A stretch of 64,000 nt of DNA from Trichomonas vaginalis G3. Its lineage: Eukaryota; Parabasalia; Trichomonadida; Trichomonadidae. Both the position numbers and the translations under genes were made by a program. How positions within the stretch are numbered: position 1 is the first letter of the stretch; every line of letters begins with the position of its first letter. The notes under the pieces were generated by a model. It had not been told where the DNA came from. It searched no databases and worked only from the letters and a program-made list of their open reading frames with translations. This document shows positions 1 through 10,424 of the stretch, in pieces. The stretch spans positions 8,742,001-8,806,000 of the forward strand of contig NC_067203.1 of assembly GCF_026262505.1 (NCBI RefSeq), given 5' to 3'.

Positions 1-183
1 ATAATCATATTTTAAACGCGGTTTTTTCATATGAGACTAGCCATTTGCAATATACTCCATGTATGCTGGTGGAGTTTGTTAACTGTCTGATGTTTAGATA
101 TAATATGTGAACTGTCAGTATTTGTGATTTTTGAGAGAAAAAAAATTGCCACCATTGTGATTTAAAAAAAAACATAAAAAATA

Positions 184-1524
184 ATGGTAATTGTGAAATT
201 GAAGTATCCAGAGATCATGAGGGGTAATATAATTAAAGATGACCATGATCTTTCTATCATAATTAACAAACAAAACATGACTTCTTCAAAATACATTTCA
301 ATCATCAGTTCAAAAACTGCATATGATGCGTATCGTCTTGATCAGAGATTCAATTCATTAGTTCTTGATCTAAATCTGTCTTGCAATGATACATTAAAAA
401 TAATTTCGGATCTTTTCAAGAGTGGAGAACTTGTTTATGAAAACGACAGAAAACACAATAGAGACATTTTCGAGGTGGGTTTAGCAATCGGAAATGAGTT
501 CCTCATCAATGTTTTCTGTGACTTTGTCAAGACTTATATTGAAATCAACTTAGAAAACTTTTACGACATATATGATGCTGCTTCAGTTCAAAATGACACA
601 AATAAGATCAATGAGTGCATTTCTTTCTTTGCATCGAGGATGAGTTTTCTCAAAGAAGAATACAAGATAGAAACAATCAAAAGATATGGATACGACTTCT
701 TTGAGAGTGTATTGATATCTAAATCTCTTAAAATATCAACAGAAGACTCTTTATGCAAAACGATCATCTCTATGAGCAAACATGATAATATTTACTTCGA
801 ATTACTTAAATATGTCAGAATCGAATTTTGCAGCAAAAATGTTATTGAAGATATTTCAAACTATGCAGAAGCAAACAAACTTGAATCTATTTCTAGTCAA
901 ATCTTCAAACGTGCACTTCTTCAACATTCGCCGCTTCCACATAAACTAGAACTTTCTTCAATCAATGAACTTCACTGGATTGACTCACCAGATGAAAATA
1001 TAAGAAAATTAAGAAGTTTAACGAAAGCAAAAGATAATTTTGGTAAAATATATGAATTACTTGCAAAGGCATCAAATGAAGGAGATCTTTTAACAATCAA
1101 ACTTGCAGTTGATGAGAAATATTCTGATGTTCGTGGTGATTGTGACTATAATATGATCCTTGAAGCATCATATAGAAATAATCTTTCTCTTGTGAAACAT
1201 TTGTATATAAATGGTGCTGATATAAGAAGTAAAAGTACAGGCAATTGGACAACCCTTCATTGTTTTTGTTATAAAGGAAACTTATAAGGAGTTAAATTTG
1301 CTCTTAACTTCATAGATATCAATGTTAAATGTGATTGGATTGATACTCCTCTTCATGGAGCAATTTATAGTAATAATTATGATGTTTGTGAATATCTATG
1401 TAATCAACCAAATATAGAGAAAAATGCTAAAAATGATCAAAATCAAACACCACTTGCATCAGCAATAAGTTATAATCATCAACGAATTGTAGAACTTCTT
1501 CGAAGTAAAGGATTTACAGAATGA
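184..1524 (+). pseudogene. BTB-like plus ankyrin-repeat protein, interrupted by one in-frame TAA
   Basis: The first 367 codons run from an ATG and hold a BTB/POZ-like region (about residues 10-120, with the 'LDLNLSCNDTL' and 'DIFEVGLAIG' segments), a BACK-like helical region (to about 250) and the start of an ankyrin array (from about 295). A TAA stands at 1285-1287. The same frame then stays open to a TGA at 1522-1524 and encodes two more ankyrin repeats. The intact paralogue at 52934-54439 reads 'NLEGVKFALNF' where this copy reads 'NL(stop)GVKFALNF', so the stop most likely replaced a Glu codon by a G-to-T change. Without read-through the protein loses its last ~80 residues. Such proteins are a large trichomonad family, probably protein-interaction adaptors; the partner is unknown. 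Confidence 0.75.
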
Positions 1525-1645
1525 TATTTATCTTTATCTTGATAATTATAATTATTATTTTTGATATAGTAAAAAACAACAATTTATATTAATAAAAAAA
1601 AACATATTTATTTTATAAACAAATATATAAACAATGATTAAAATG

Positions 1646-3061
1646 TTAGAATGGTGATGAAAACAGTGATTGTGATTGAGATTGAGGAACAGAGATGATT
1701 AGAGGTCTTCTTTCAGAGTTTCGAGAAGAAGCTGTCCAAAATGCGAAAATTGGGATATCGCACTGATTAAAACCTGATTGTTGTAACAATGAGTTCAATT
1801 CCTCTTCATTTGGAGGAGTTCTCGTTAAATGAATCAAAGTAAATCTGGAAAATCTTTCTTTTACGTTCCTTATTGCGTAGTTTAGACGTAACCAAAATGT
1901 TCCTTCATTATGTTTGTCGGATAACTGGAATTTATTGATGCAGGACTTCTCCGGACACTGTTTTCCCTGAAATACTAAAGAATCCATGTTCAAAACAGAA
2001 GCATATGATGAATCTGCGCCTATTATGTTCTGTGCAACAACAATTGTCGCTGATAAACAGTCTGTTTGCTTAACAGGACAATTAAATTGTAAAATGTCGT
2101 TTTTCCATCGGAAAGGTGACAAACTAGCCAAGGAATAAGCTAACGGCTTCCAATTATCGGGGGTTGAGGACACAATTATGAGGGTTTTGCCGGTCATGAT
2201 GGAATATAAGGAATTTTTCAGTAAATTGTTCTTGTAGAGATGGAGAAGACCTCTGCCTTCTGGTATTTCGATGTTTGGAACGTAGACACTCGTTGCAATG
2301 CTCGGCATATAAAGTTGTGTTGCAATTACTGATGTAGGAAGCGAAAGGATGTTCAAAATAGAGAAAATCTGATTCTGTAGCACTGGTAGATCAATCATGA
2401 ACTCTATTTTTCTTAAATCGTAGTTAATTAATTCAGTTGCGTATTTTAAGCATCTTTCTTTAGAAATTTTAACTGAATGAGTTTCGATTGTAAAGTTATC
2501 GCGTATTTCTAATAGTTTTTCGAGTTTTGTTTGGAAATGTAGCTTCGCATTTTCATCAATTGTTGTATTCTTTAAATATTGAGTTATTGCTTCGATATGA
2601 GGATCTATTTCTGCTTTGAATAATGATGCCGCGTTTATTCTTGCTTGATCAAGTATATTTAAGAGTTTATCATTATATAATGAGTTTATTGAGTAAATAA
2701 TTTCTGGTTTTTGAGTTACAACTGTTAAACAGATTGATCTTGTGAATCCTCTTGCTTCAATATCGGGAATTAATGCATATATAGCGCAAAATGAGAAATT
2801 TTCGAAAGATGAAGACATAAATGTTGGTTTTGGAAATGGTTCTGATGTTGGAGCGATATTAGGAACTGACATAATATACCACATTAAGTCGAATTCCGTC
2901 TTTTGCTCTAAATCTCTGTATCTCCAAACAACTATAGGTTGAGAGTTTTGCAAAAACTCAAAAAGAGCACAATAAAGAGTTTCACTTGTTATATTGTTGA
3001 ACTGAAATGGTGAATCTCTAAATGAGCCCGTAGGAGGCTTTGAATGTGGAGAATCACTCAT
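1646..3061 (-). CDS. folliculin/SMCR8-like longin-DENN protein
   Basis: A protein of 471 residues from the first in-frame ATG at 3061; a TTG three codons upstream is not a likely start. Around residue 104 it reads 'PDIEARGFTRSICLTVVT' followed by 'LLNILDQARINAASLFKAE'. This matches the longin-domain signature of folliculin ('ARGF.R', then a helix ending in FEAE). From about residue 275, 'GRGLLHLYKNNLLKNSLYSIMTGKTLIIV' resembles the start of a DENN core, where a helix precedes 'LL.G..LV'. Folliculin-family proteins act at lysosomes as GAP/GEF-like partners of Rag GTPases upstream of TOR complex 1. A TOR kinase is encoded at 15126, but the distance is too great to imply co-regulation. Fold recognition is by eye; SMCR8, C9orf72 or another longin-DENN branch is possible. 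Confidence 0.6.
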   Translation of the reverse strand: MSDSPHSKPPTGSFRDSPFQFNNITSETLYCALFEFLQNSQPIVVWRYRDLEQKTEFDLMWYIMSVPNIAPTSEPFPKPTFMSSSFENFSFCAIYALIPDIEARGFTRSICLTVVTQKPEIIYSINSLYNDKLLNILDQARINAASLFKAEIDPHIEAITQYLKNTTIDENAKLHFQTKLEKLLEIRDNFTIETHSVKISKERCLKYATELINYDLRKIEFMIDLPVLQNQIFSILNILSLPTSVIATQLYMPSIATSVYVPNIEIPEGRGLLHLYKNNLLKNSLYSIMTGKTLIIVSSTPDNWKPLAYSLASLSPFRWKNDILQFNCPVKQTDCLSATIVVAQNIIGADSSYASVLNMDSLVFQGKQCPEKSCINKFQLSDKHNEGTFWLRLNYAIRNVKERFSRFTLIHLTRTPPNEEELNSLLQQSGFNQCDIPIFAFWTASSRNSERRPLIISVPQSQSQSLFSSPF

Positions 3062-3493
3062 TTTTGCCAAAACTGGGGATATTGGGTGTGCCCCCTCTCT
3101 AAATCAAATTTTTGTTTTTAGCAATATTTGGTGTCTATGTCGCAAGCCCTCCTCTTCAGATGCCTTTTTGAGGTTTCAGATTTTTCCAAGAAAAATTCAA
3201 AAAGAAGGATATCAATTAAAATAATTTGAAAATTAACTTCGAAATTTTGATTTCAAAAAATTTTTGGAATTAAAAAGATCAATTACAAGAAAAACTAAAT
3301 CTACAACTCGTTTATATTTTTAAATTCCTATTGACATGATAAATAAAATCAAAAATATAAGCGAAATTCATGAAATTTATCAGAGTTAACAATTTTATTC
3401 ATTCTATTTAAAAGTATAACATAAAAAAAGTTATTCAGTTATGAAAATGCTATTCTCAAAATTTTCAAATAACCTTGTCAAAAATCTCAAAAA
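3062..3493. other. divergent intergenic region, no feature seen
   Basis: AT-rich spacer between two divergently transcribed genes, so it presumably holds both promoters. I see no ORF, RNA gene or repeat in it. The leader of the + strand gene ends in 'AATCTCAAAAAATG'. Confidence 0.5.
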
Positions 3494-4060
3494 ATGAAAA
3501 TTGATTTTCGATCTATGACTGGATTTACACTTTCAATAGATATACCACCAGGTGCAACAGTGTTAGATGCAAAAAAGCAAATCGGTACAATGCGATATCA
3601 AGAATTTGAGCCACTTCAACTTGTTTATGGTGCATCTATACTTGAAGATTCGACAAAAATAGAAGATATCAATTATGCTCCAAATACATATGTAGTTTTT
3701 CATAACTTACGACGTCCAAAATTAATACAAAGAGAAAAAGTTGAGGAACCTCCTCAACGTCCTGAACCACAACCAGAAATCATAGAAGAACCACAACAGC
3801 CTGTTCAAAATCCACCACCAGTCGAAGAACCGATCCCAGAACCTGTTTCTCCAGCTCCAGAAACAGAAAATCCAGAACCTAAACATCATGAAAGATCCGC
3901 AAGTAAAAAGAAAGAATACAACTTCGATCCTCCTAATTTTGATCAACTTATCGCTCAACTTTTAGAAATGGGCTTTCCAATCGAAAAATGCAAACATGCT
4001 TTACGATCTTACAACTACGAAGTTGATCGTGCAGCAGATGCACTTCTTACATCTTTATAA
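3494..4060 (+). CDS. UBL-UBA ubiquitin-shuttle protein (Rad23/ubiquilin type)
   Basis: 188 residues. Residues 1-75 form a ubiquitin-like domain: beta strand 'MKIDFRSMTGFTLSIDI', helix 'TVLDAKKQI', then 'LQLVYGASILEDSTKIEDI', the equivalent of ubiquitin's 'QRLIFAGKQLEDGRTL'. Residues ~80-145 are a Pro/Glu-rich flexible linker. Residues ~148-188 are a UBA domain with the diagnostic MGF loop ('LLEMGFPIEKCKHALRSYNYEVDRAADAL'). Proteins with this order carry ubiquitinated clients to the proteasome: the UBL binds the proteasome and the UBA binds ubiquitin. It is much shorter than Rad23 (one UBA, no XPC-binding domain) and than ubiquilin (no STI1 repeats visible), so it is a minimal shuttle. The gene ends in TAA and looks intact. 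Confidence 0.85.
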   Translation: MKIDFRSMTGFTLSIDIPPGATVLDAKKQIGTMRYQEFEPLQLVYGASILEDSTKIEDINYAPNTYVVFHNLRRPKLIQREKVEEPPQRPEPQPEIIEEPQQPVQNPPPVEEPIPEPVSPAPETENPEPKHHERSASKKKEYNFDPPNFDQLIAQLLEMGFPIEKCKHALRSYNYEVDRAADALLTSL

Positions 4061-4762
4061 TTATTGTTAAATTTTGTTTTGTTTGAATAAATTTAGAAAA
4101 ATTTCGAAAACTATGTGTAAAAGCCATCACAATTTTTTTGATTCTTTCAATGTATCGAATTTATTGAAATCAATGCTTGTTCATTTTGATGAAAAAGAAT
4201 TGTAAAGATTACCAAACTGTTGACGTAAAGTGTGGCCTAGATTTAATGGTACTGCTTGAAAATGTCTAAAGGATACGAAAGTTCCACGAGCACAACATAT
4301 AAAAGCACTATAGAATTGCTTTTTTCAAGGATTCACATGAATAATTTTATAGCAATATAAATTTTCGATTTTCACGCAGATGAAATTATTTCCATTGAGT
4401 GTATGTATGCTTATTATATACTTTAGTCCATATGAAATCATATTATTATTGGAAACTTCTAATAGGCTTTTTATAAAAAGAGATAGAAACACCAAAACTA
4501 CTTCATAATTTTTTTTATCTCAACATTGATTTTTTTAAAAGGTACGGATACTAGCTTATAACCAAAATATTGGCCTCAAACCCCAGCTACAGATTATACA
4601 CATTATGCACATATCCAGATACAATTTCTGAGAAGGTTGGATATCTAATGATTTATATTAAAAAAAACTTTTAATAATTTAATAATCTGAATATTTGCAA
4701 CTAAAGCGCAAATATATCAATATAATATTTAGTCAATCTAAAACTAAAATAAAAAAAATAAT
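4061..4762. other. 700-bp convergent intergenic region, nothing recognised
   Basis: Between the convergent 3' ends of the UBL-UBA gene and the BTB-discoidin gene. AT-rich, with no ORF of note and no tRNA-like cloverleaf, hairpin or repeat that I could see. Confidence 0.5.
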
Positions 4763-6193
4763 TCAATCTTGGATTTCTTCTATATATCCGAAGAATTCTA
4801 TAGCATTCAGACAGAACTGATATAATTCCAAAGACGGTTTCTTAAGCTGGCTTGCGAGTTGTACTATTCTAAACTTTGAATAAGGTTCTGGTCGTTTTTT
4901 GACTTGGAAAGAAGCAATTGCATTAGAAAAGTTCATATCATCAGAGTTTACAACCTCATCGATAATTTCCCATGTTTGGCCGTCGTCGTTCGATCCAAAA
5001 ATTTTCCAAGATCTTGGTTGCGACTGATTTGGATATTTCATTGGAGAAGCGAACGTATAACCAGTAAGAATAACACGATGCTTGTAAAACGTGATTTCTA
5101 TCCATTGATCGTTCTTATTAAAACCAGATCCGTTATAATTATTCCACCAAGGACTGATATCTTCGTATTCAAGCAATCTAGGAAGGAAGCGAGACTTTGG
5201 ACCACCTCCGCCATCAATAAATACAATATTCTCAGAACATGGATTCTTTCCGTAGGTATTCGTAAGAGCTTGGAAGATTCCGTTGAAATATTGGCCAGGC
5301 TGCTTAGGATACTCTTTGAAATGCGAGGATTTCGGAAGAGAAATCGGATTTGACTGCGGAGTAAATGTATTAATCGAATTATTAAATTGTGGCCTAGTTT
5401 GGTTATTGTTCTGATATCCTTGTTGTTGGTTCTGTGACCAGTGCCTTACGTGAGGCGATTCTTCGGTTGGAACACTATATACTAATCTATTGCAAATTGC
5501 TTCCCATAGAGCTCCTCCTATCAAGTCAGGCGTAATTTTAGAGTATAGTAAATGCATACACGAGGAATCTAAATCTTCTAAAATTAAATGAGCAAATAAT
5601 TGAACGTATTCAGGGCCATGCTTTTCTACCAATCCATTCATCCATAAAAATAGAGATACTTCGTTCTCGTAATACAGGTCTTGTTTCCTTAAAATTTCAT
5701 CTAAAATCGGTAAAGAAAGATCCATTAGTTGTAATTGCTGCTTCAGTGCTTCGAATTGGAGTGCGGCTAAGCTAATCTGAGGAAGAACGTAAAGTGGATC
5801 GGATTGACGTAATTTTTGGAAGAAATCTGGCTGAATACCGAACTTTTGTATATAATTCGACGTCGTATCTAATAAGTGCTGGTTGTCGAAAAATGCGGCG
5901 GCAGTATTAAAGAAACATACGTTTTCGTTAGTAATATTGATTTCATCTCCATACATATATTTAATTAATTGCTGCAAATATCCAAGAGGATCGGCTCCAG
6001 GATATTCTATTGAACGCTTGCATGGATCATTTAGTATTAACAAACGAACTTTTGATGAAAATTCAGAAAGAACACATAAATGAACTTTATAACTTGTCTG
6101 AGGTGAACCCTTTACGCGAATTTCGAAATCACATGGAAGTGATTTTAAATTAGAAGGATGAAATTGAAGAGAAAAGATTTCAACAGGTTTCAT
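4763..6193 (-). CDS. BTB-BACK protein with C-terminal discoidin-like (F5/8 type C) domain
   Basis: 476 residues starting at the ATG at 6193. Residues ~15-110 are a BTB/POZ domain: 'CDFEIRV.G....YKVHLCVLSEFSSKVR', then 'GYLQQLIKYMYGDEINITNENV'. Residues ~115-235 are BACK-like helices. Residues ~250-290 are a Gln/Asn-rich linker. Residues ~300-476 resemble a galactose-binding/discoidin fold: 'WIEITFYKHRVILTGYTF', 'PRSWKIFGSNDDGQTWEIIDE', and a closing beta segment 'FCLNAIEFFGYI'. BTB proteins often act as Cullin-3 adaptors; in this combination the role in trichomonads is unknown. A TCACT initiator-like motif lies 13 nt before the ATG, which supports the chosen start. A second gene of this architecture lies at 23335-24561. 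Confidence 0.8.
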   Translation of the reverse strand: MKPVEIFSLQFHPSNLKSLPCDFEIRVKGSPQTSYKVHLCVLSEFSSKVRLLILNDPCKRSIEYPGADPLGYLQQLIKYMYGDEINITNENVCFFNTAAAFFDNQHLLDTTSNYIQKFGIQPDFFQKLRQSDPLYVLPQISLAALQFEALKQQLQLMDLSLPILDEILRKQDLYYENEVSLFLWMNGLVEKHGPEYVQLFAHLILEDLDSSCMHLLYSKITPDLIGGALWEAICNRLVYSVPTEESPHVRHWSQNQQQGYQNNNQTRPQFNNSINTFTPQSNPISLPKSSHFKEYPKQPGQYFNGIFQALTNTYGKNPCSENIVFIDGGGGPKSRFLPRLLEYEDISPWWNNYNGSGFNKNDQWIEITFYKHRVILTGYTFASPMKYPNQSQPRSWKIFGSNDDGQTWEIIDEVVNSDDMNFSNAIASFQVKKRPEPYSKFRIVQLASQLKKPSLELYQFCLNAIEFFGYIEEIQD

Positions 6194-6203
6194 TATAGAA
6201 AAA

Positions 6204-6208
6204 AGTGA
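6204..6208 (-). promoter_or_regulatory. initiator-like TCACT motif 13 nt before an ATG
   Basis: On the minus strand the leader of the BTB-discoidin gene reads TGTCACTTTTTTC shortly before ATG. TCACT fits the Trichomonas initiator consensus TCA(+1)Py(T/A), which sits within about 20 nt of the start codon. The putative +1 A is at 6206. The motif is short and could be chance. Confidence 0.4.
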
Positions 6209-6388
6209 CAGTTCTGACCAGCATCAAAAAAAGGCTCAAATTAGAAAACGATTTTTTGCTGATATAAATTACCCAAAATGCTTGATAGCTATACGAACAC
6301 ACTTCAAATCGTGATAATGTCTCGTTTTACAAGAAAAGATCTTTACTAAACAAATCATTTATTGAGGATAGAGCTGATATACGATTCT

Positions 6389-7429
6389 CTAATCTTTGTT
6401 TTTCTTCGCCTTGTGAACAAGTTGAGCAGTGATCTTCATGCGATAAGGTTTCTGATTAAATTCACCCACAGTATCAGTAATACTTCTTTGAGGAGCAATA
6501 TTTACAGGTACGTTTGTAACTGTGTTTTCTTTTGGTATCTTCTTAGCAATGTTTAGAGAATTTTGATCAACATTTGAATTTTCACTTCCCTTGACAATTT
6601 TGGACTTTGGTTTTTTGTCCTTCTTTGATGAGTCGTGCGGGTTAAGCTTGCTTGATTTCGATTGGGATGCTTCTTCTTTGATGGTTGTAATTTTATCGAC
6701 GGACTTTTGTGACATTCCTCTTTGGAGTGATGAACTACTTGAGTCCTTCCTTACTACTGGAGCTTGAATGTTTTCTTCATTGGCGCTTTCACTTGCGAGG
6801 AATTCAAATCTTTGCTGCTCTTCCTTTGCAGCATTGATTCTGAGATCTTCATCTTGCTTTTGCTTGCGTAGTGCATCAACTCTCATCTGTAGTCCATTTC
6901 TTTGTTCGATAAGTTTAGCATTTTGAGCAGCGCCTGCTTGTATTTCTTGAGCAATTGCAGCGTTTTGTCTCTTCTTCTCATCGAGAATCTTAAGTAATTG
7001 ATCTCTCTTAGCCACTGCTTCTTCAATCTTCTTAGTAATTTCAAGAATTTCTGGATTAACTTTGTTTTCGGATGATTCACTATCACTATTGTCATTGCCG
7101 TATAAAGCAGATATTGTATATGAGTCGTTATCCATTGCCTCGGTTAGATCTGCAATTTTTGATTCGTAATAGTCTTGCATTTCTCTCATTCTTACGAGCA
7201 TTTCAAGACGTAACTCACATCTGATTCGTGATTCCATTTGGGATGGTGTTTCTGCCGGTTTTTCTTCTTTGGCAACAACATTTCGTTGAGTTGGTGTTAC
7301 AGAACATAAGTTTTTTAGCTTTAAAGGAGATTTCCCTGTTGGTGTGACCTTCTTTGATGATGAAACTGCGCTTTTTTCAGTTTTCCTGTTTGGGGTAACA
7401 CGGGGAGACTGTTTTGCCTTTCCAAGCAT
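6389..7429 (-). CDS. uncharacterised coiled-coil protein with basic, Ser-rich tails
   Basis: 346 residues from the ATG at 7429. Residues 1-60 are basic and rich in Ser, Thr and Pro ('SPRVTPNRK', 'TPTGKSPLKLK'), a disordered stretch with several SP/TP sites. Residues ~65-100 and ~125-210 are strongly helical with heptad spacing ('EITKKIEEAVAKRDQLLKIL', then 'QRNGLQMRVDALRKQKQDE'), a likely coiled coil. The remainder is polar and Lys/Ser-rich. I do not recognise a family. The composition is what one sees in cytoskeleton- or chromosome-associated proteins, but that is only a guess. The ORF is uninterrupted and ends in TAA. Confidence 0.65.
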   Translation of the reverse strand: MLGKAKQSPRVTPNRKTEKSAVSSSKKVTPTGKSPLKLKNLCSVTPTQRNVVAKEEKPAETPSQMESRIRCELRLEMLVRMREMQDYYESKIADLTEAMDNDSYTISALYGNDNSDSESSENKVNPEILEITKKIEEAVAKRDQLLKILDEKKRQNAAIAQEIQAGAAQNAKLIEQRNGLQMRVDALRKQKQDEDLRINAAKEEQQRFEFLASESANEENIQAPVVRKDSSSSSLQRGMSQKSVDKITTIKEEASQSKSSKLNPHDSSKKDKKPKSKIVKGSENSNVDQNSLNIAKKIPKENTVTNVPVNIAPQRSITDTVGEFNQKPYRMKITAQLVHKAKKNKD

Positions 7430-7906
7430 TGTTAAACGTACAAGATTTTATTATTTCAGAAAAAAAAATTATTCGTTAATCGAATGTCAAGATATATGAA
7501 ACTCCTTGTCTCCATATAAAATAACAAGAAATCTACTTAAATCTTGTAAAACTAATCCCATGGAGTCATTTTCAATCGAATGATTATGGAAGTGCATGAG
7601 ATATTGCTATAGTAAAGTGTGAAATTCGATGGGTCAAGTTCATTTGTGATAATGTATAATTGATTTAATCAAATATCGGTTTCATCTACAAAATCATTCA
7701 ATCAATAAAGTATTCTTTTGTAATTAGGTGTGACAATACTAAGGCGAGTGAAATTCGTCTGATTAAGCAATGTTTATTATTATCATATCATAGATTAATT
7801 GAGATTTTTGATCCGACGATATCATTTATTTGGTCATATCGGGATATTTTTTTTGAGAGGAGTATCCCGTTGGATTATTTCAAAATAATTACGTCTTACC
7901 TGTCTT
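7430..7906. other. divergent intergenic region, nothing recognised
   Basis: Separates the divergent coiled-coil gene and the 7907 gene and presumably holds their promoters. No ORF, RNA gene or repeat was seen. Confidence 0.45.
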
Positions 7907-8440
7907 ATGATAAATAAAGAATGGCAAAATTATGAAAATGAGTACCTGAACTCTTTATTGGATGAAGTATCAGATATGAGCTTATATAGATTCTCAGTTG
8001 CCAATCAAAAAAAAGTAGAAGAAAAAATTAATCAATTTAAAAACGACAAAGATCTATTAGCATTAAGATCCTTTATAAATGAAACAGTTGAGCAGGAATT
8101 TAGCGAAAAATCAGAACAAGATCTCGTTTTAAAGACATTTGAAAAAGTATTGGGCAAAATTGAAATTCAAACCGAAAATACTAGAGCAACAAACAATACA
8201 GAATATAAGATAGAAGTTCCTCCAAAGGATTTGTATTTCACAAAAAAGAATCTAATTCAAAATTTGAAAGAAGAAACATTGAAGGAAAGAAACGACATTC
8301 TTAATGATTATGCAAGAAAATTACTCAAACGTGAAGAGATTTCAGCAGAAAAAACCTACGTAAGACAATTAATGGATTTGATCTCTGTTATAGATTCGCA
8401 AAACTTTACAATAACACATGGAAACAGGCCACCAAGCTGA
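7907..8440 (+). CDS. uncharacterised small helical protein
   Basis: 177 residues, acidic and Lys/Glu-rich, predicted almost entirely helical by composition ('YENEYLNSLLDEVSDM', 'EEKINQFKNDKDLLALRSF'). There are no transmembrane segments, Cys pairs or catalytic motifs that I can name. The ATG at 7907 is the only early in-frame start. The ORF is clearly longer than chance for this AT content and keeps good coding character to its TGA, so I consider it a real gene of unknown function. It is the last plausible gene before a 4-kb accessory region. Confidence 0.55.
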   Translation: MINKEWQNYENEYLNSLLDEVSDMSLYRFSVANQKKVEEKINQFKNDKDLLALRSFINETVEQEFSEKSEQDLVLKTFEKVLGKIEIQTENTRATNNTEYKIEVPPKDLYFTKKNLIQNLKEETLKERNDILNDYARKLLKREEISAEKTYVRQLMDLISVIDSQNFTITHGNRPPS

Positions 8441-8888
8441 TTCATGCATAATTTAAGTTCTACAACCGAATAATTTAAATTTGCAGGATAAGACGAATAA
8501 ATGACAATAGAAAAAAATTATAACAAGAAAGGAAAACAAGTTCATATAGTTTAGGTTATTTATTTTAATTTTGTTGTAATCAAATTCCAAATTTAGTTAA
8601 CCTTAACACCACCCATTGAACATTTCTACGAAAAGTCAAGTATATAGAATAAGTTTTAGAATAAGACAGGAAATTTTTGAAAATCTCTCCAATAACTGAG
8701 GGTTTTCCAGTAGATCCGCGCAAAGCTAAGCATATACTACAAACATTGTAAACGTTTGTTTATGTGAATCGAATAAACTTTTTGTTTGCTCTAAAAATTA
8801 TTTCAATTTATCTTTTTTAAAAATGATGGTTTTCATTAAGTTATCTCGACAGCTTGCTGATAAGAGAAATATATTATAATTTTTGTTC

Positions 8889-8924
8889 CATATTAAGTTC
8901 TGTCAAAATGTAAGCTATTCAATT
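8889..8924. repeat. 36-bp inverted repeat, left copy (partner 14744-14779)
   Basis: This 36-nt block (core TTAAGTTCTGTCAAAATG) is present in reverse complement at 14744-14779 with one mismatch. The pair encloses 5.9 kb containing the integrase ORF and the hairpin array. Similarity stops abruptly outside the block on both sides. It may be the terminus of an old element, but I see no target-site duplication. Confidence 0.6.
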
Positions 8925-9082
8925 CTATCGTTGGGGAAAGTATCACAAATCTATCAATTTTTTTGTAAAAGTATACAAAAACATATGGTGTTCAATTAGT
9001 TTATAATAATATAAATATTAAGATTATCCAAAATAAGAAAAACTAGGTTTTGAGAACACTTTTGAGATGATAATCAAAATAG

Positions 9083-9099
9083 AGGTAGGGCAACGATAG
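9083..9099. repeat. 17-bp inverted repeat, left inner copy (partner 12467-12483)
   Basis: AGGTAGGGCAACGATAG is found in exact reverse complement at 12467-12483. An imperfect flanking 'AATCAAAATA' block also recurs on the outer side of each copy. The pair encloses 3.4 kb ending about 110 bp before the integrase ORF. Confidence 0.5.
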
Positions 9100-9903
9100 G
9101 TCAAAAAGGCTTCTCTGATAGATTTCCTTGCCTTTTGGATATGCTATAATATATAGCCTAGCATGATAGGATATGATGTCAAAAGTTAGAAGATAACTTA
9201 GGATCTTGAGAAAAATGAAAAACAAAAATTACATAAAAAGAGAAAAATTTTATCTAATTTGTTTTTTTGGACCGAATAAGTAATTTTATTGAATTTCAAT
9301 ACGACACATAGATTTTATTATTAGTAATAAATATAATGGTTTACTATTAACAAGGAACCTAAACTAATGAAAATTTGATTTCAAATATTGTATATGATTA
9401 TCATAGATTACCAAAATATATTGCTATTTATGAGGATATAATATTAATTATTAGTAAATCGTATAAATTTAATAAATATACCATGAATATTGAATGAATT
9501 TCTTGAATTTAGGGGTAAAACGCGCTTTTATATGATTTAGACAGAGAATTTATGAGATGTAAATAACACAATAAAGGTTTATATTGAATATTTTCTAAAA
9601 ATAAATCGAAATTATAAAAAACAATACATTTATTCATTGAAACTACTTGGACAAATATGAAACAAGCATTCAGGCAATTCTTTTGAGACTTCAACGCATC
9701 TGATAATTTTTATATAACTTCACCTCTTATGCTTAGAGTGGAGGTATTGAGATCGTATAAGTATAGATGAGCTCACATTCAGATATGATGTGTGAACTTC
9801 TGTTTTCACTGCAATTTTGAATCAGAATAAACTCAAAACAAGAATAAAATGATATACTCACTCTCTAAATGTGTTCGAGATTTAAAGTTGTATGAATAAA
9901 ACG

Positions 9904-9952
9904 ATTCATCTTTCGAAGCCTCCCATTTAATGAGAGACTTCGAAAGATGAAT
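9904..9952. repeat. perfect 15-bp-stem hairpin
   Basis: Left arm 9904-9918 (ATTCATCTTTCGAAG) pairs perfectly with 9938-9952; the loop is 19 nt. It lies in gene-poor DNA and is similar in scale to the hairpins at 13939-14364, with no sequence identity to them that I can see. Confidence 0.7.
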
Positions 9953-10102
9953 GTATTCATGTAGATGAAATACTATATATGACCATGTGTGATACTAAAG
10001 ATATCAAAATGTTTATTTTTAAGTGCAATAGAAGGGTTATCTCTCGTAAAATCTCAATTTAAGGAAGATTTAGAAAGAACTCCTTTCCTAAGTAGATAGT
10101 GT

Positions 10103-10372
10103 GTGGTTTCTGTCTTTTGGTTGATCAGGAACTATGAAATTAAGTCGGACAGAAAGAAGTTCTTTCCAAAACAGACTCCAAATGAGTTGTTCGAAAAGAA
10201 CTTCCTTCTGTATATGGATAATTGTAGTTACCGCACTGAAGTATGTGATTGTGATGATGGAGTTCTCGATAAATCTAAAATCGGATTAAGATTAATTGAA
10301 AACTCAAGTAATTCTTTGAAATCTTGTGTTGTCTGGCACTATAATAACCAAAGAATGAGAATATTATATTGA
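10103..10372 (+). other. weak 89-codon ORF, doubtful gene
   Basis: An open frame whose protein contains a Cys-rich stretch ('CSYRTEVCDCDDGVLD') but matches no family I know. It sits in a gene-poor island and ends just before a GC-rich hairpin. It could be the remnant of a larger gene, since preceding DNA in the same region shows short open stretches. I would not call it a functional gene without expression data. Confidence 0.15.
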
Positions 10373-10378
10373 ATGATG

Positions 10379-10424
10379 AGTACGTGTGCTCGGCATTCGC
10401 CGAGCGAATTGAGTTTAACGTACT
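10379..10424. repeat. GC-rich hairpin
   Basis: Inner stem GCTCGGC (10388-10394) and GCCGAGC (10399-10405) around an ATTC tetraloop, nested in an outer stem AGTACGT (10379-10385) / ACGTACT (10418-10424). It is conspicuously GC-rich for its surroundings. Confidence 0.6.

Noticed and set aside
1285-1287. Reassignment of TAA to a sense codon
   Set aside because: TAA ends many clearly complete genes here (TOR, eL6, UBL-UBA, CDF), and the internal TAAs fall where different residues are expected.
9043-9694. Minus-strand frames of 60-61 codons in the gene-poor island
   Set aside because: Low-complexity Phe/Leu/Tyr-rich translations with no recognisable domain, as expected by chance in AT-rich DNA.
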